A stretch of 5,808 nucleotides of DNA from CAKRPJ01 sp934376955 (GCA_934376955.1 CAKRPJ010000081.1:1-5808); one strand, 5' to 3'; shown: positions 1 to 5,808, numbered from the stretch's first letter. Numbers and translations are program-made. The notes: a model not told the origin generated them from the sequence alone.

Positions 1-11
1 CCGATCCCGCC

Positions 12-32
12 GTAGCGGGCTAAGCCCGCTAC
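12..32. repeat. Perfect 9-bp inverted repeat with 3-base loop
   Basis: Arms GTAGCGGGC (12-20) and GCCCGCTAC (24-32) pair perfectly around the loop TAA. The stem is very GC-rich, and no T-run follows on either strand, so it does not look like an intrinsic terminator. It is the first of three inverted repeats placed end to end at the left edge. A strong hairpin followed by a short unpaired stretch is the layout of many transfer origins and of some recombinase sites. That role is a guess from architecture, with no nic motif recognised. Confidence 0.75.
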
Positions 33-52
33 ACACCCTTTCGACAGTGTGT
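31..52. repeat. 6-bp inverted repeat, ACACAC/GTGTGT, 10-base spacer
   Basis: ACACAC (31-36) pairs with GTGTGT (47-52) around CCTTTCGACA. Its left arm shares two bases with the outer end of the preceding hairpin, so the two structures would compete or stack. The right arm contains the GTG at 47 that is the only nominal start of the TPR ORF. This suggests that the GTG belongs to the structured DNA rather than being a true initiation codon. Confidence 0.5.
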
Positions 53-1891
53 TTTCCTAATAGGAAACATTCATATGTACTGTATTCTCAAGTTGAAGAA
101 GATTCTAACGTTGCGCTCAATTATTTGGAAAAGGGAGTTGCTCGTTTCCCTCAAGATGCCAGAATACTATTAGAATATTTTCGGTTGGCGCCTAATAAAA
201 ATGCCGTTATTCAAATTGTAAAGGAACGCAATGTTAACGATGCTCGGTTGTTGAGTGCAGTGATTGATTACCTTGTATCTGTTAATCAATGGAATGATGT
301 TTGTCACTTTGCGGTTCAGCTTGAAAATGGGAATAATCTTTGTGAATCGGAGCAAAACTATCTGGATTTAATTAAGGCTTATGCTGGTTTGTTTTCGGAT
401 TCCCCTGACTACAGCGAGGCACAACGCCTGTTGGAAAAGGTTATAAGGACTGATACAGACAACAACCTTGCTTATTCACATTACTTGGGAATAATCTATG
501 CTAATCTGAAATTGGGGAGAGTACTCGAGGCAACCGAGTTTTTTGATAGAATACCTGTCAGTAACGCTGTTACTGATCTTGATGAGTGGGCACAACCGCT
601 TTGGATTTCCATATCCTTTGAAACACTATATCCCATTATTTTCAAAAGCATCTTATCTACATTTGCGCAAGATAGCTCCAGAAAGGTAAAGGCAAATGTT
701 CTATATTGCCTTTATTTGTACTCGCCCTCTGAATCATATGATATCCATCGCTACAAAAAATCTGATGTTGCTACATTAACACGCTACCTGAAAACGGATT
801 TTAATAAAAAAATTGCAGTAGCGGTTTATCGCATGCGATGCCATTTCAAACAATTCGAAGATGCATACGACATTCTTTGGGAGTTCTTAGTACGGCACCA
901 AGATCCCGAAGAGAGTGAAATCTATTTCTCCGAGACATTAGAAAATATGTCCGATGATGAAGTATGCCGAATTGCAAGAAAAACAATTGAGTACTTGGAA
1001 AATGACGAATGGGCTCCGAAGCAATTTGTCCCTTCTGTTTTTGGTACTCTTGTTGAACGATTGCACGATATCAAACAATACGATCTAAATAGGGGGCTTG
1101 CTGAATATTTGCCTCTTGCCGACATTCTTAAAAGTGGACATGCATTTGAATGTGCATATGCTTATGCTGAAAAAGAGCAACCGCGAGCGACGGATATCTA
1201 TGAAGCGATTGTAAAGAGAGAGCCTAATAATTCCTCTGCGATAAACAATTTAGGTGTGCGCTATGAACACGCAGGAGATCTGTACAAAGCCCTGGATTGT
1301 TATGAAAGGGCAGTAACTCTTGCCCCTAATGAAAAAATCCATCAAAATAATTTGACGCGTATAAAGAATTTAATTTATGAGAAAACGGAAGAAGAAGTTT
1401 GTGCCATTAGTGACGCCATATCTGTAGAATCGTTGGAGAACATCGGGTATACCGACGAGTTTTGTCGGAAGCTCTTTTTAATTCATGATAACGAAATGAG
1501 AGATATTCTCCAACGGGATCTGCGGGAATGCGCCATAGCAGTGGTGGCCGGGCAAGATAAGGCAGCAACCATTATGTGTGGCAGCATCATCGAAGCACTT
1601 CTCATGCTGAAAATAAAGGAGCGCGGCATTTCTAAATATGATGTTAGTGCAGTAAGTAAGGGGAAAACGAATCATCCAGTTTCTGAAATGAGTCTGAATG
1701 AATTACTTTATATTGCAGATATCGAGAACATACTTGACAAAAATGAATACCACTTGGGACACTATATTCGTGATTACCGAAATGTAGTTCATCCAGCCAA
1801 GGAAATCCGGATGTCGGAAGAGGTAAATCACGAAAATGTGATTACCATGTGGGCTGTGCTAAAGAGACTTGTATCAGATCTCTACACGTAA
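47..1891 (+). CDS. TPR-repeat protein with C-terminal HEPN-like domain, probably 5'-truncated
   Basis: This 614-codon reading frame encodes a mostly helical protein. Residues about 5-45 resemble the second half of a TPR unit (ALNYLEKGVARFPQDA). Weaker helical repeats follow, and a clear canonical TPR lies at about 396-429 (INNLGVRYEHAGDLYKALDCYERAVTLAPNE region), with another just before it at about 367-395. Residues about 475-612 look like a HEPN or DUF4145-type helical domain, with a basic-histidine motif at R575-D-Y-R-N-V-V-H582 followed by P. No signal peptide or membrane segment is seen, so it should be cytoplasmic. The start is not credible. The GTG at 47 has no ribosome binding site and lies in an inverted repeat, the frame stays open to base 2, and the next in-frame Met is at residue 263. 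The gene is therefore partial or interrupted at its 5' end. The TPR part should bind a protein partner and the HEPN part may act on RNA. Both roles are inferred from families, and the partner is unknown. A strong-SD restriction gene follows 100 bases downstream on the same strand. Confidence 0.7.
   Translation: MCFPNRKHSYVLYSQVEEDSNVALNYLEKGVARFPQDARILLEYFRLAPNKNAVIQIVKERNVNDARLLSAVIDYLVSVNQWNDVCHFAVQLENGNNLCESEQNYLDLIKAYAGLFSDSPDYSEAQRLLEKVIRTDTDNNLAYSHYLGIIYANLKLGRVLEATEFFDRIPVSNAVTDLDEWAQPLWISISFETLYPIIFKSILSTFAQDSSRKVKANVLYCLYLYSPSESYDIHRYKKSDVATLTRYLKTDFNKKIAVAVYRMRCHFKQFEDAYDILWEFLVRHQDPEESEIYFSETLENMSDDEVCRIARKTIEYLENDEWAPKQFVPSVFGTLVERLHDIKQYDLNRGLAEYLPLADILKSGHAFECAYAYAEKEQPRATDIYEAIVKREPNNSSAINNLGVRYEHAGDLYKALDCYERAVTLAPNEKIHQNNLTRIKNLIYEKTEEEVCAISDAISVESLENIGYTDEFCRKLFLIHDNEMRDILQRDLRECAIAVVAGQDKAATIMCGSIIEALLMLKIKERGISKYDVSAVSKGKTNHPVSEMSLNELLYIADIENILDKNEYHLGHYIRDYRNVVHPAKEIRMSEEVNHENVITMWAVLKRLVSDLYT
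53..67. repeat. 6-bp inverted repeat, TTTCCT/AGGAAA
   Basis: TTTCCT (53-58) and AGGAAA (62-67) pair around AAT. It directly abuts the 31-52 repeat and sits at the point where base composition falls from GC-rich to AT-rich. It could be the last element of a composite site such as an oriT, attachment site or element end. A 6-bp repeat can also occur by chance. Confidence 0.4.
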
Positions 1892-1930
1892 GATTTTTGT
1901 AATTTAGTTTTAACTGTTCCATTTATAAAT

Positions 1931-1945
1931 CAAAGGGCATACAGG
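1931..1945 (+). repeat. Direct repeat copy 1 upstream of the restriction gene
   Basis: CAAAGGGCATACAGG shares CAAA and the exact 9-mer GCATACAGG with a second copy at 2001-2014. The copies are 69 bases apart, one on each side of the ribosome binding site and start codon of the endonuclease gene. Paired sites in that position could serve as operators. No repressor or controller gene is seen in the window, and chance cannot be excluded. Confidence 0.35.
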
Positions 1946-1976
1946 CTATTATCTCTTTTTCGTACTCAGAATATAC

Positions 1977-1984
1977 AAAGGAGG
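1977..1984 (+). promoter_or_regulatory. Strong ribosome binding site for the restriction endonuclease gene
   Basis: AAAGGAGG is a near-perfect Shine-Dalgarno match, seven bases before the ATG at 1992. It fixes the start codon and is the strongest translation signal in the window. No convincing promoter was found in the 1892-1976 gap. TATAAA at 1924-1929 lacks a matching -35, so the gene may depend on read-through from the TPR gene or on a promoter too weak to recognise. Confidence 0.85.
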
Positions 1985-1991
1985 ATAATCC

Positions 1992-2993
1992 ATGGAAATT
2001 CAAAAGCATACAGGAGAAAAATTAGAAGACTACTTTTCCCGATTAGTTGCGGAGGGGTTTGAATTTGATGCTTCTTACCAGAACATAACGCTTGCGGATA
2101 TCGAAAGTGTGCTCCGTAGACTCAACCAATTTTCCAATGATAAGCGCGATGTTATTTGGTGCTTGCTTAATTCGGATTTTCCTTCTCCCTTCGCTAATGC
2201 AACAGGCTATTCTATCGCAGATGGCGCATCAATCGCTCAGATCGGGTGCTATGTAGGTATACTGATGCGACATGGTGGCAAGCTTGATCGTGAGGGACGT
2301 GACTATTGGGTAAAACCACTTATTGATGAAATTGCAGCAATTGAGCGAGTGACCTTTTCGGATGGTGTATTTGTATCTGGTCATTTAAAGGCAAAGTCAC
2401 CAAACTCCGCATATAGGCTCACAGATGCGTTCAAACGACTCTTAGTCAGTGTGGAGACAGATCATTTTGCTGAAAGCTTGGAAGAATACATTAGAAATGT
2501 TGATCAGAGGTTAGCGGTATTTGCTGAACTCGAAAGAGCATCAAGAGAGAACATTGGTATATCCGGTCATAAGCGACTCATTCAAGATTCCATCAATGTA
2601 TATGCCCAAACATTCTTGCCCGGATATATTCCGTTGTTTACAGATTTTGCCGATGGAGACCGGGTGACTGAAGAAGAGCGAGCTGCACTTGATCAATATG
2701 GGATTGTATTTGGTACAATAGATGATATGTGGCCGGATGCGATACTCTATAACCCAGCAGAAGAAAAACTGTGGTTCATTGAAGCCGTAACATCAGATGG
2801 TGAAGCGGATCTCCACAAAGTAGAGGGTTTACAAACAATATGTAATAACTCCGGAAAAATCTATGGAGGAACAACTACTACATATGAAACCTGGAAATGT
2901 CTTGCGTCTCGGCAGCAGAGTGAAAATAATTTAGCACCAGGAACATACATCTGGATTAGAGAGTGCCCTAATAAACATTTCAAGGTATGCTAA
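1992..2993 (+). CDS. Type II restriction endonuclease, BsuBI/PstI family
   Basis: This 333-residue cytoplasmic protein is close to R.PstI and R.BsuBI in length (about 316-326 residues as I recall them). The N-terminal half (about 1-180) is helical and would carry much of the DNA-recognition fold. The C-terminal part (about 200-333) contains the signature I associate with the family: WPDAILYNP (247-255), then LWFIEAVTSDGEADLHK (260-276), then YIWIRECPNKHF near the end. D249 and E264 are the likely metal ligands of a PD-(D/E)XK-type nuclease. The usual Lys of an ExK motif is absent at this spot (E264-A-V), as also appears in relatives I remember, with K276 a possible substitute. Family members cut DNA at CTGCAG, leaving 3' overhangs. 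The specificity of this enzyme is inferred only from family membership. The gene is convergent with its partner methyltransferase and ends at a shared terminator. It appears complete, with an ATG and a strong ribosome binding site. Confidence 0.88.
   Translation: MEIQKHTGEKLEDYFSRLVAEGFEFDASYQNITLADIESVLRRLNQFSNDKRDVIWCLLNSDFPSPFANATGYSIADGASIAQIGCYVGILMRHGGKLDREGRDYWVKPLIDEIAAIERVTFSDGVFVSGHLKAKSPNSAYRLTDAFKRLLVSVETDHFAESLEEYIRNVDQRLAVFAELERASRENIGISGHKRLIQDSINVYAQTFLPGYIPLFTDFADGDRVTEEERAALDQYGIVFGTIDDMWPDAILYNPAEEKLWFIEAVTSDGEADLHKVEGLQTICNNSGKIYGGTTTTYETWKCLASRQQSENNLAPGTYIWIRECPNKHFKVC
2001..2014 (+). repeat. Direct repeat copy 2 inside the start of the restriction gene
   Basis: CAAAAGCATACAGG matches the copy at 1931-1945 except for one inserted or deleted G and one substitution before the shared 9-mer GCATACAGG. 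It lies within codons 4-8 of the endonuclease gene, so its sequence is also constrained by coding. See the first copy for the possible operator role. Confidence 0.35.
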
Positions 2994-2997
2994 CCAA

Positions 2998-3030
2998 AGG
3001 CCCCAGAATCGTCGTCGGATTCTGGGGCTT
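2998..3030. terminator. Shared bidirectional intrinsic terminator between R and M genes
   Basis: GCCCCAGAATC (3000-3010) pairs perfectly with GATTCTGGGGC (3018-3028) around a 7-base loop. One G-U and one A-U pair extend the stem to 2998/3030. It starts 4 bases after the endonuclease stop and ends 4 bases before the last base of the methyltransferase gene, so it can end both convergent transcripts. The following T-tracts are poor on both strands (TTCC on plus, CCTTT on minus), so efficiency is uncertain. The position makes the role likely. Confidence 0.8.
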
Positions 3031-3034
3031 CCAA

Positions 3035-4528
3035 TTATGTGTATACTTCGTTTAATAGTTCATCGCACGTTGCAGTAGAAAGACTCCTTTTTTGCATTAA
3101 GCGTTTTCCGATATCAGCAATTACACACAGTGGAGGAACAGGAATGTTATTTATTTCTGTGGAGTTTACTTGCGTGCTGCCATCGAGAACACGATAGTAT
3201 GTATCAAAGAGCGTAGAGTTTAACAACGCATAAACACCATATACCACTTCTTTGGATAAATCCTCTCCGATGGTGCTGTCCACATAATTTATTTTATTCT
3301 GCGTGCTTATTGAGTGGTATTGAGGGAAATCTTCAGCAAGATAAATCCCGCATTGAAGTCTTCTTCGTTCCTCTTTGGCAGTAAACCTTTTGCAAAACAC
3401 ATAGCTTTTGTTTCTTTGAATCAATCCTGGCTTAGTATCGACAATCCAATCACAATTTTTGTCAGAGGGTTGATGACCTACTCTTCCGTTACGAATATGT
3501 TGGCTATAAAAGAGAGGAACAGTGTGGTCTCCCGGTTCTGAACGTAAGTCTTCCCATTGCCGAAAATCAACAACAATGCCAGTCTTCATTCTCAAGCCAA
3601 TGTCCGGAAAAGTTGAGGAAAATGTATTGATTTTATTTACGGCTGCAACTTCTTCGGAAGATATTGGCAAGAATACATATAACTCTTCGCCGGCTACTAC
3701 AGAATCATATGGTACCTTTAACACAGAAACATCATTAAAGTCTCGGTTTGATTGACTGGAGGTAATAATCACATTATCTGGAGCAGTTTTGGTTTTTTTC
3801 ATTTTGATGATAATTGTTTCTTGGAGTACTTGCTCCTCAGTAAACACTTTATCCCTACTTATAAAGAGATGAATTTGCTGAATTTTCCCCTCCTGTAAAA
3901 AGTAGTTTCGGAATGCTCTGAAATATGCTCCAGAAGTCCAACTGCGTGGGATAATGTATACCATCTCGCGCCCTTTTTTCAGATTGAATAGAGACATCGC
4001 CGCAAATAGAAAATAAAGATTTGGAGCGCCATGTACAACTTCTGGCATAGCTATCGCTGCTGGATCATCTCGCATGATCCTTAAATAAGGAGGGTTAGCA
4101 ATTACCAAATCATATTTTGGGGGATATGGTTCTGCATGCAAGGTTCCCGAAAAAGAATCTCCTTGTGAGAGAATATAGTCATCCTTTTTTATCTCGAAAT
4201 CAAAACTGATGCTGGCATTTTTCTTGATATAAATCAGATTGGAGCGAAGAACCGGAATAACATCAGGATCAGTTTCGTAACATGTTAAAAAGATCTTTTT
4301 AATATTGGTCTCCCGCTGTAGACGATCGATTAGAGCAGCAGAGAGAATGCCTGTTCCACATCCAGGATCCAGGATGTCAACAGAAGCTGGCAAACCATTT
4401 AAATCAAACATCTCTGCCATATATGTTGCTGTTTCTACCGAAGTGAAGAATTGGCCTTTTTTCTTTCTTACACTTTTTGGCATATTCTCAAGAAAACATA
4501 TTGTTTTGTCAAAAACATATTCAAGCAC
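3035..4528 (-). CDS. Type II DNA adenine-N6 methyltransferase, PstI/BsuBI type
   Basis: This 497-residue methyltransferase would transfer a methyl group from S-adenosylmethionine to adenine N6 in the target site and protect the host from the convergent endonuclease. Motifs come in gamma-class order: GQFFT (motif X, 25-29), LDPGCGTG (motif I, 53-60, AdoMet binding), YETDPD (motif II, acidic E85), and NPPY (motif IV, 145-148, catalytic). The segment YIIPRSWTSG with AYFRAFR (191-207) lies in the catalytic fold. Residues about 300-460 form the likely target-recognition region. It closes with GSTQVNSTEINNIPVPP (450-466), typical of such enzymes. Length matches M.PstI and M.BsuBI (about 500). The start is a GTG at 4528 with AAGGAG ten bases upstream. 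An ATG a few codons in is out of frame. It lies 42 bases downstream of the sigma gene on the same strand. No frameshift is seen and all catalytic motifs are intact. Modification of CTGCAG is inferred from the family. Confidence 0.92.
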   Translation of the reverse strand: MLEYVFDKTICFLENMPKSVRKKKGQFFTSVETATYMAEMFDLNGLPASVDILDPGCGTGILSAALIDRLQRETNIKKIFLTCYETDPDVIPVLRSNLIYIKKNASISFDFEIKKDDYILSQGDSFSGTLHAEPYPPKYDLVIANPPYLRIMRDDPAAIAMPEVVHGAPNLYFLFAAMSLFNLKKGREMVYIIPRSWTSGAYFRAFRNYFLQEGKIQQIHLFISRDKVFTEEQVLQETIIIKMKKTKTAPDNVIITSSQSNRDFNDVSVLKVPYDSVVAGEELYVFLPISSEEVAAVNKINTFSSTFPDIGLRMKTGIVVDFRQWEDLRSEPGDHTVPLFYSQHIRNGRVGHQPSDKNCDWIVDTKPGLIQRNKSYVFCKRFTAKEERRRLQCGIYLAEDFPQYHSISTQNKINYVDSTIGEDLSKEVVYGVYALLNSTLFDTYYRVLDGSTQVNSTEINNIPVPPLCVIADIGKRLMQKRSLSTATCDELLNEVYT

Positions 4529-4538
4529 TCTTTATAAG

Positions 4539-4544
4539 CTCCTT
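4539..4544 (-). promoter_or_regulatory. Ribosome binding site for the methyltransferase
   Basis: AAGGAG on the minus strand is followed after ten bases by the GTG at 4528. The spacing is a little long but acceptable, and no better in-frame start lies nearby. It supports the GTG start and suggests weaker translation than the endonuclease gene, which has an eight-base match and an ATG. Confidence 0.6.
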
Positions 4545-4570
4545 GTATTATATGTATTTTTTCTTTTATC

Positions 4571-5551
4571 CTATTGTAACTCTTTTCTGGACATTAACCA
4601 AGTCAAATTTTCGTTTTTATATTTTGGTCTTATCGGGAAATTTCTCCGAATGAACAGTAGCTGTTCCTCTTTTTCTGTGCTATTGTGTCTTGCCAGTCCA
4701 ACATTATTCTCGGGCAGCGGAATCGGTCTCTGCATCATAAGATGAACAGTCCTCCAGACCTGAAGCCTACTGCTGGGATAGGCTTCTCTCAGCTTTTCTA
4801 TCGCACGGTTCTTCGCCTTCTCCACGGCAGACTCCTTCATCATGTGATACATCCCAATCTCTTTCAAGGTTGCCTCCGGGTATCCGAACACGCCGCAGGT
4901 CTTGCCGAGAATATCTCTATCCTTCTTCGGCAGGGTGTCGAACAGCTCCCGGAGGAGTTCGATGCAGACCTTGCGGTACACGGCCTGCTCCGCCGAAACG
5001 GAGAGCATCCCCGGCATCAGCCGCTCGTAGGGATCGCCGTCATAACCCTCCGGGACAAGATCATGCACACCGAGGAAATGGGTGTTGTAGCGAACATATC
5101 GGCTGACACGATTTTCGGGGACGCCCAACTCCTCCGCAATCTCACCGGTATCCTTCCATGCGGCATGATACAGCCTCTGCGTCTGCCGGACGGCGGCCAT
5201 CTCGTCCTTGCTCAGTGCCATGCAGCCAATATTCTGTTCCAGCCAGCGGGTCATGCGCCCCTTCAAATGCGGGTAAAGATAGGTGGTGAGCGCGGCGCAG
5301 TTCTGGTCATATTCTCTGCTCTGTATCCGTGTCAGGAACTCCAACGCGCCCTCGCCGCAGAGGTCGTCCAGAATCGTTTTCGTATACGCGGAAAACTGAT
5401 TTGGATGATGCTGATCCGTCATCAGGCAGTTGAATTCCGCCGCAGCTTCCTTGGCGATGCCGCGGATCAGACCGATATTTTTATGGTACAGCTTTTCCAG
5501 CGCAGCATCATCGCCGTCATAATATTGGCGAACCAGTTGCTCGTTGGTCAT
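4571..5551 (-). CDS. Sigma-70 family RNA polymerase sigma factor, mobile-element type
   Basis: This 326-residue protein has recognisable sigma regions. Residues about 6-105 form region 2, with LDDLCGEGALEFLTRIQ (61-77) and the TTYLYPHLKGRMTRWL stretch (89-104) that contacts core enzyme and the -10. About 133-165 form region 3, with a helix-turn-helix GEIAEELGVPENRVSRYV. About 194-257 form region 4, with LFDTLPKKDRDIL then TLKEIGMYHMMKESAVEKAKNRAIEKLR, the -35-binding helix-turn-helix. It would direct core polymerase to a small set of promoters, probably genes of the host element. Its ATG overlaps the stop of the upstream small ORF as ATGA, implying translational coupling. The tail after about residue 283 (VGLARHNSTEKEE to the end) is AT-rich, at 27-40% GC against 50-60% for the rest, and carries no sigma domain. 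It may have been altered by insertion of the neighbouring cargo. No anti-sigma gene is visible. Confidence 0.82.
   Translation of the reverse strand: MTNEQLVRQYYDGDDAALEKLYHKNIGLIRGIAKEAAAEFNCLMTDQHHPNQFSAYTKTILDDLCGEGALEFLTRIQSREYDQNCAALTTYLYPHLKGRMTRWLEQNIGCMALSKDEMAAVRQTQRLYHAAWKDTGEIAEELGVPENRVSRYVRYNTHFLGVHDLVPEGYDGDPYERLMPGMLSVSAEQAVYRKVCIELLRELFDTLPKKDRDILGKTCGVFGYPEATLKEIGMYHMMKESAVEKAKNRAIEKLREAYPSSRLQVWRTVHLMMQRPIPLPENNVGLARHNSTEKEEQLLFIRRNFPIRPKYKNENLTWLMSRKELQ
4573..4601 (-). promoter_or_regulatory. Possible methyltransferase promoter inside the sigma gene 3' end
   Basis: On the minus strand, TTGGTT (4601-4596) and TACAAT (4578-4573) are separated by 17 bases. The -10 matches five of six consensus positions and the -35 only three. 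Transcription would start near 4567 and give a leader of about 40 bases before the GTG. It would let the methyltransferase be made independently of the sigma operon, which an R-M system needs when it enters a new host. This is a weak computational-style call made by eye. Confidence 0.3.
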
Positions 5552-5808
5552 GCTTGCTCACCCGCCTTTTCCTTCGGCGGACGGCCCCTCGGATTGGCCG
5601 TTCTGGTGATCCCACAGTGCTGGTAAACGCGCTCAGAGGAAATACGCTGCTCGAAAGCCTCTACGGAGATATTCGCGTCACGTAGAGCGTCATAGAGCAG
5701 ATCCCGCACATAGTCCTTGGCTTTTCTTGCATCCTCCTGTGAGATCGCGCCCCGCTGCATATCCTTTGTGATGCGGGCAAAGGCGGTCACCTTGACTTTG
5801 ACCTTGGG
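5548..5808 (-). CDS. Small basic protein of unknown function, N-terminus cut by window edge
   Basis: I do not recognise this protein. From the GTG at 5790 it would have 80 residues, but the frame is open to the right edge, and the six extra codons (PKVKVK) read like real protein, so the true start is probably outside. Visible features are a helical, charged middle (about residues 8-50, counted from the GTG), a CGITRT segment at 59-64, and a C-terminal RGRPPK (68-73), an AT-hook-like basic motif that can bind the DNA minor groove. It overlaps the sigma gene start by four bases (ATGA), so the two are co-transcribed and coupled. Its GC content matches the sigma gene, which supports backbone origin. 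A regulatory or DNA-binding role beside the sigma factor is plausible but unproven. Confidence 0.55.
   Translation of the reverse strand, partial: PKVKVKVTAFARITKDMQRGAISQEDARKAKDYVRDLLYDALRDANISVEAFEQRISSERVYQHCGITRTANPRGRPPKEKAGEQA

Larger units (their letters stand above)
57..4700. other. Low-GC cargo block between GC-rich flanks
   Basis: Bases 1-50 are about 64% GC and the next 60-base line about 35%. At the other end, GC falls from about 55-60% near 4900 to 50% at 4741-4800, 47% at 4681-4740, 40% at 4621-4680 and 27% at 4561-4620. The block holds the TPR-HEPN gene and the R-M pair, while the flanks hold the structured repeats on the left and the sigma operon on the right. No transposase or clear direct repeats mark its ends, so the boundaries are approximate and the cargo reading is inference. 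Confidence 0.45.

Noticed and set aside
12..32. Left hairpin read as an intrinsic terminator
   Set aside because: The stem is strong, but no run of T follows on either strand. The plus side continues ACACCC and the minus side GGCGGG.
1924..1929. TATAAA as a -10 box for the restriction gene
   Set aside because: No acceptable -35 is found at 16-18 bases. The nearest TTGTAA is 20 bases away, in a generally AT-rich gap.
4547..4552. A perfect TATAAT on the minus strand just before the methyltransferase
   Set aside because: Transcription from it would begin around 4540, inside the ribosome binding site, and no -35 lies 16-18 bases upstream.
4305..4745. A plus-strand ORF across the methyltransferase 5' end and sigma 3' end
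   Set aside because: It spans parts of two real genes on the opposite strand, and its hydrophobic stretch comes from reading AT-rich DNA in the wrong frame.
5562..5580. CCGCC/GGCGG inverted repeat upstream of the sigma start
   Set aside because: It is only five base pairs with a 9-base loop and lies inside codons for the basic RPPKEKAG tail, so coding explains it.
4685..5626. A 313-codon plus-strand ORF opposite the sigma gene
   Set aside because: It lies antisense to a well-supported sigma factor and runs through GC-rich codons that rarely give stops. Its translation shows no family features, and no ribosome binding site was noted.
1..5808. Absence of CTGCAG as evidence of site avoidance
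   Set aside because: Only one or two sites are expected by chance in a window this short, so zero is not meaningful.

Overview
The window looks like part of an accessory region from a low-to-mid GC Firmicute, most likely a gut Clostridia (Oscillospiraceae or Lachnospiraceae type). The evidence is a strong AAAGGAGG ribosome binding site, GTG as well as ATG starts, and a sigma-70-like gene translationally coupled to a small basic ORF, a pairing I associate with conjugative or integrative elements of this group. The species cannot be named from the sequence.

Layout, left to right. Bases 1-67 are GC-rich at first (about 64% over the first 50 bases) and hold three back-to-back inverted repeats. 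Directly after them, the sequence drops to about 35-40% GC and enters a large plus-strand ORF (to 1891) for a TPR-repeat protein with a C-terminal HEPN-like domain. This ORF has no believable start and runs open to the window edge, so it is probably 5'-truncated. Next comes a complete type II restriction-modification pair of the PstI/BsuBI type. The endonuclease (1992-2993, plus) and the adenine-N6 methyltransferase (3035-4528, minus) are convergent and share a strong hairpin terminator of about 2998-3030. Upstream of the methyltransferase on the minus strand lie a sigma-70 family factor (4571-5551) and a small partial ORF (5548 to the right edge). These two overlap by an ATGA and form one operon. 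Both are at about 50-60% GC except the last ~130 bases of the sigma gene, where GC falls to 27-40%.

Interpretation. The low-GC block from about 57 to about 4700 (TPR-HEPN gene plus R-M pair) looks like defence cargo set into a GC-richer mobile-element backbone. The R-M pair would cut unmodified incoming DNA. The TPR-HEPN protein could be a second defence factor (HEPN domains are often RNases in such proteins), but that role is inference. The sigma factor and small ORF probably belong to the backbone and regulate element genes. The methyltransferase sits 42 bases downstream of the sigma gene on the same strand and may be read from that operon, from a weak promoter inside the sigma 3' end, or both. 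No tRNA, rRNA, CRISPR array, transposase or recombinase gene is visible. No stretch over 300 bases lacks a gene.
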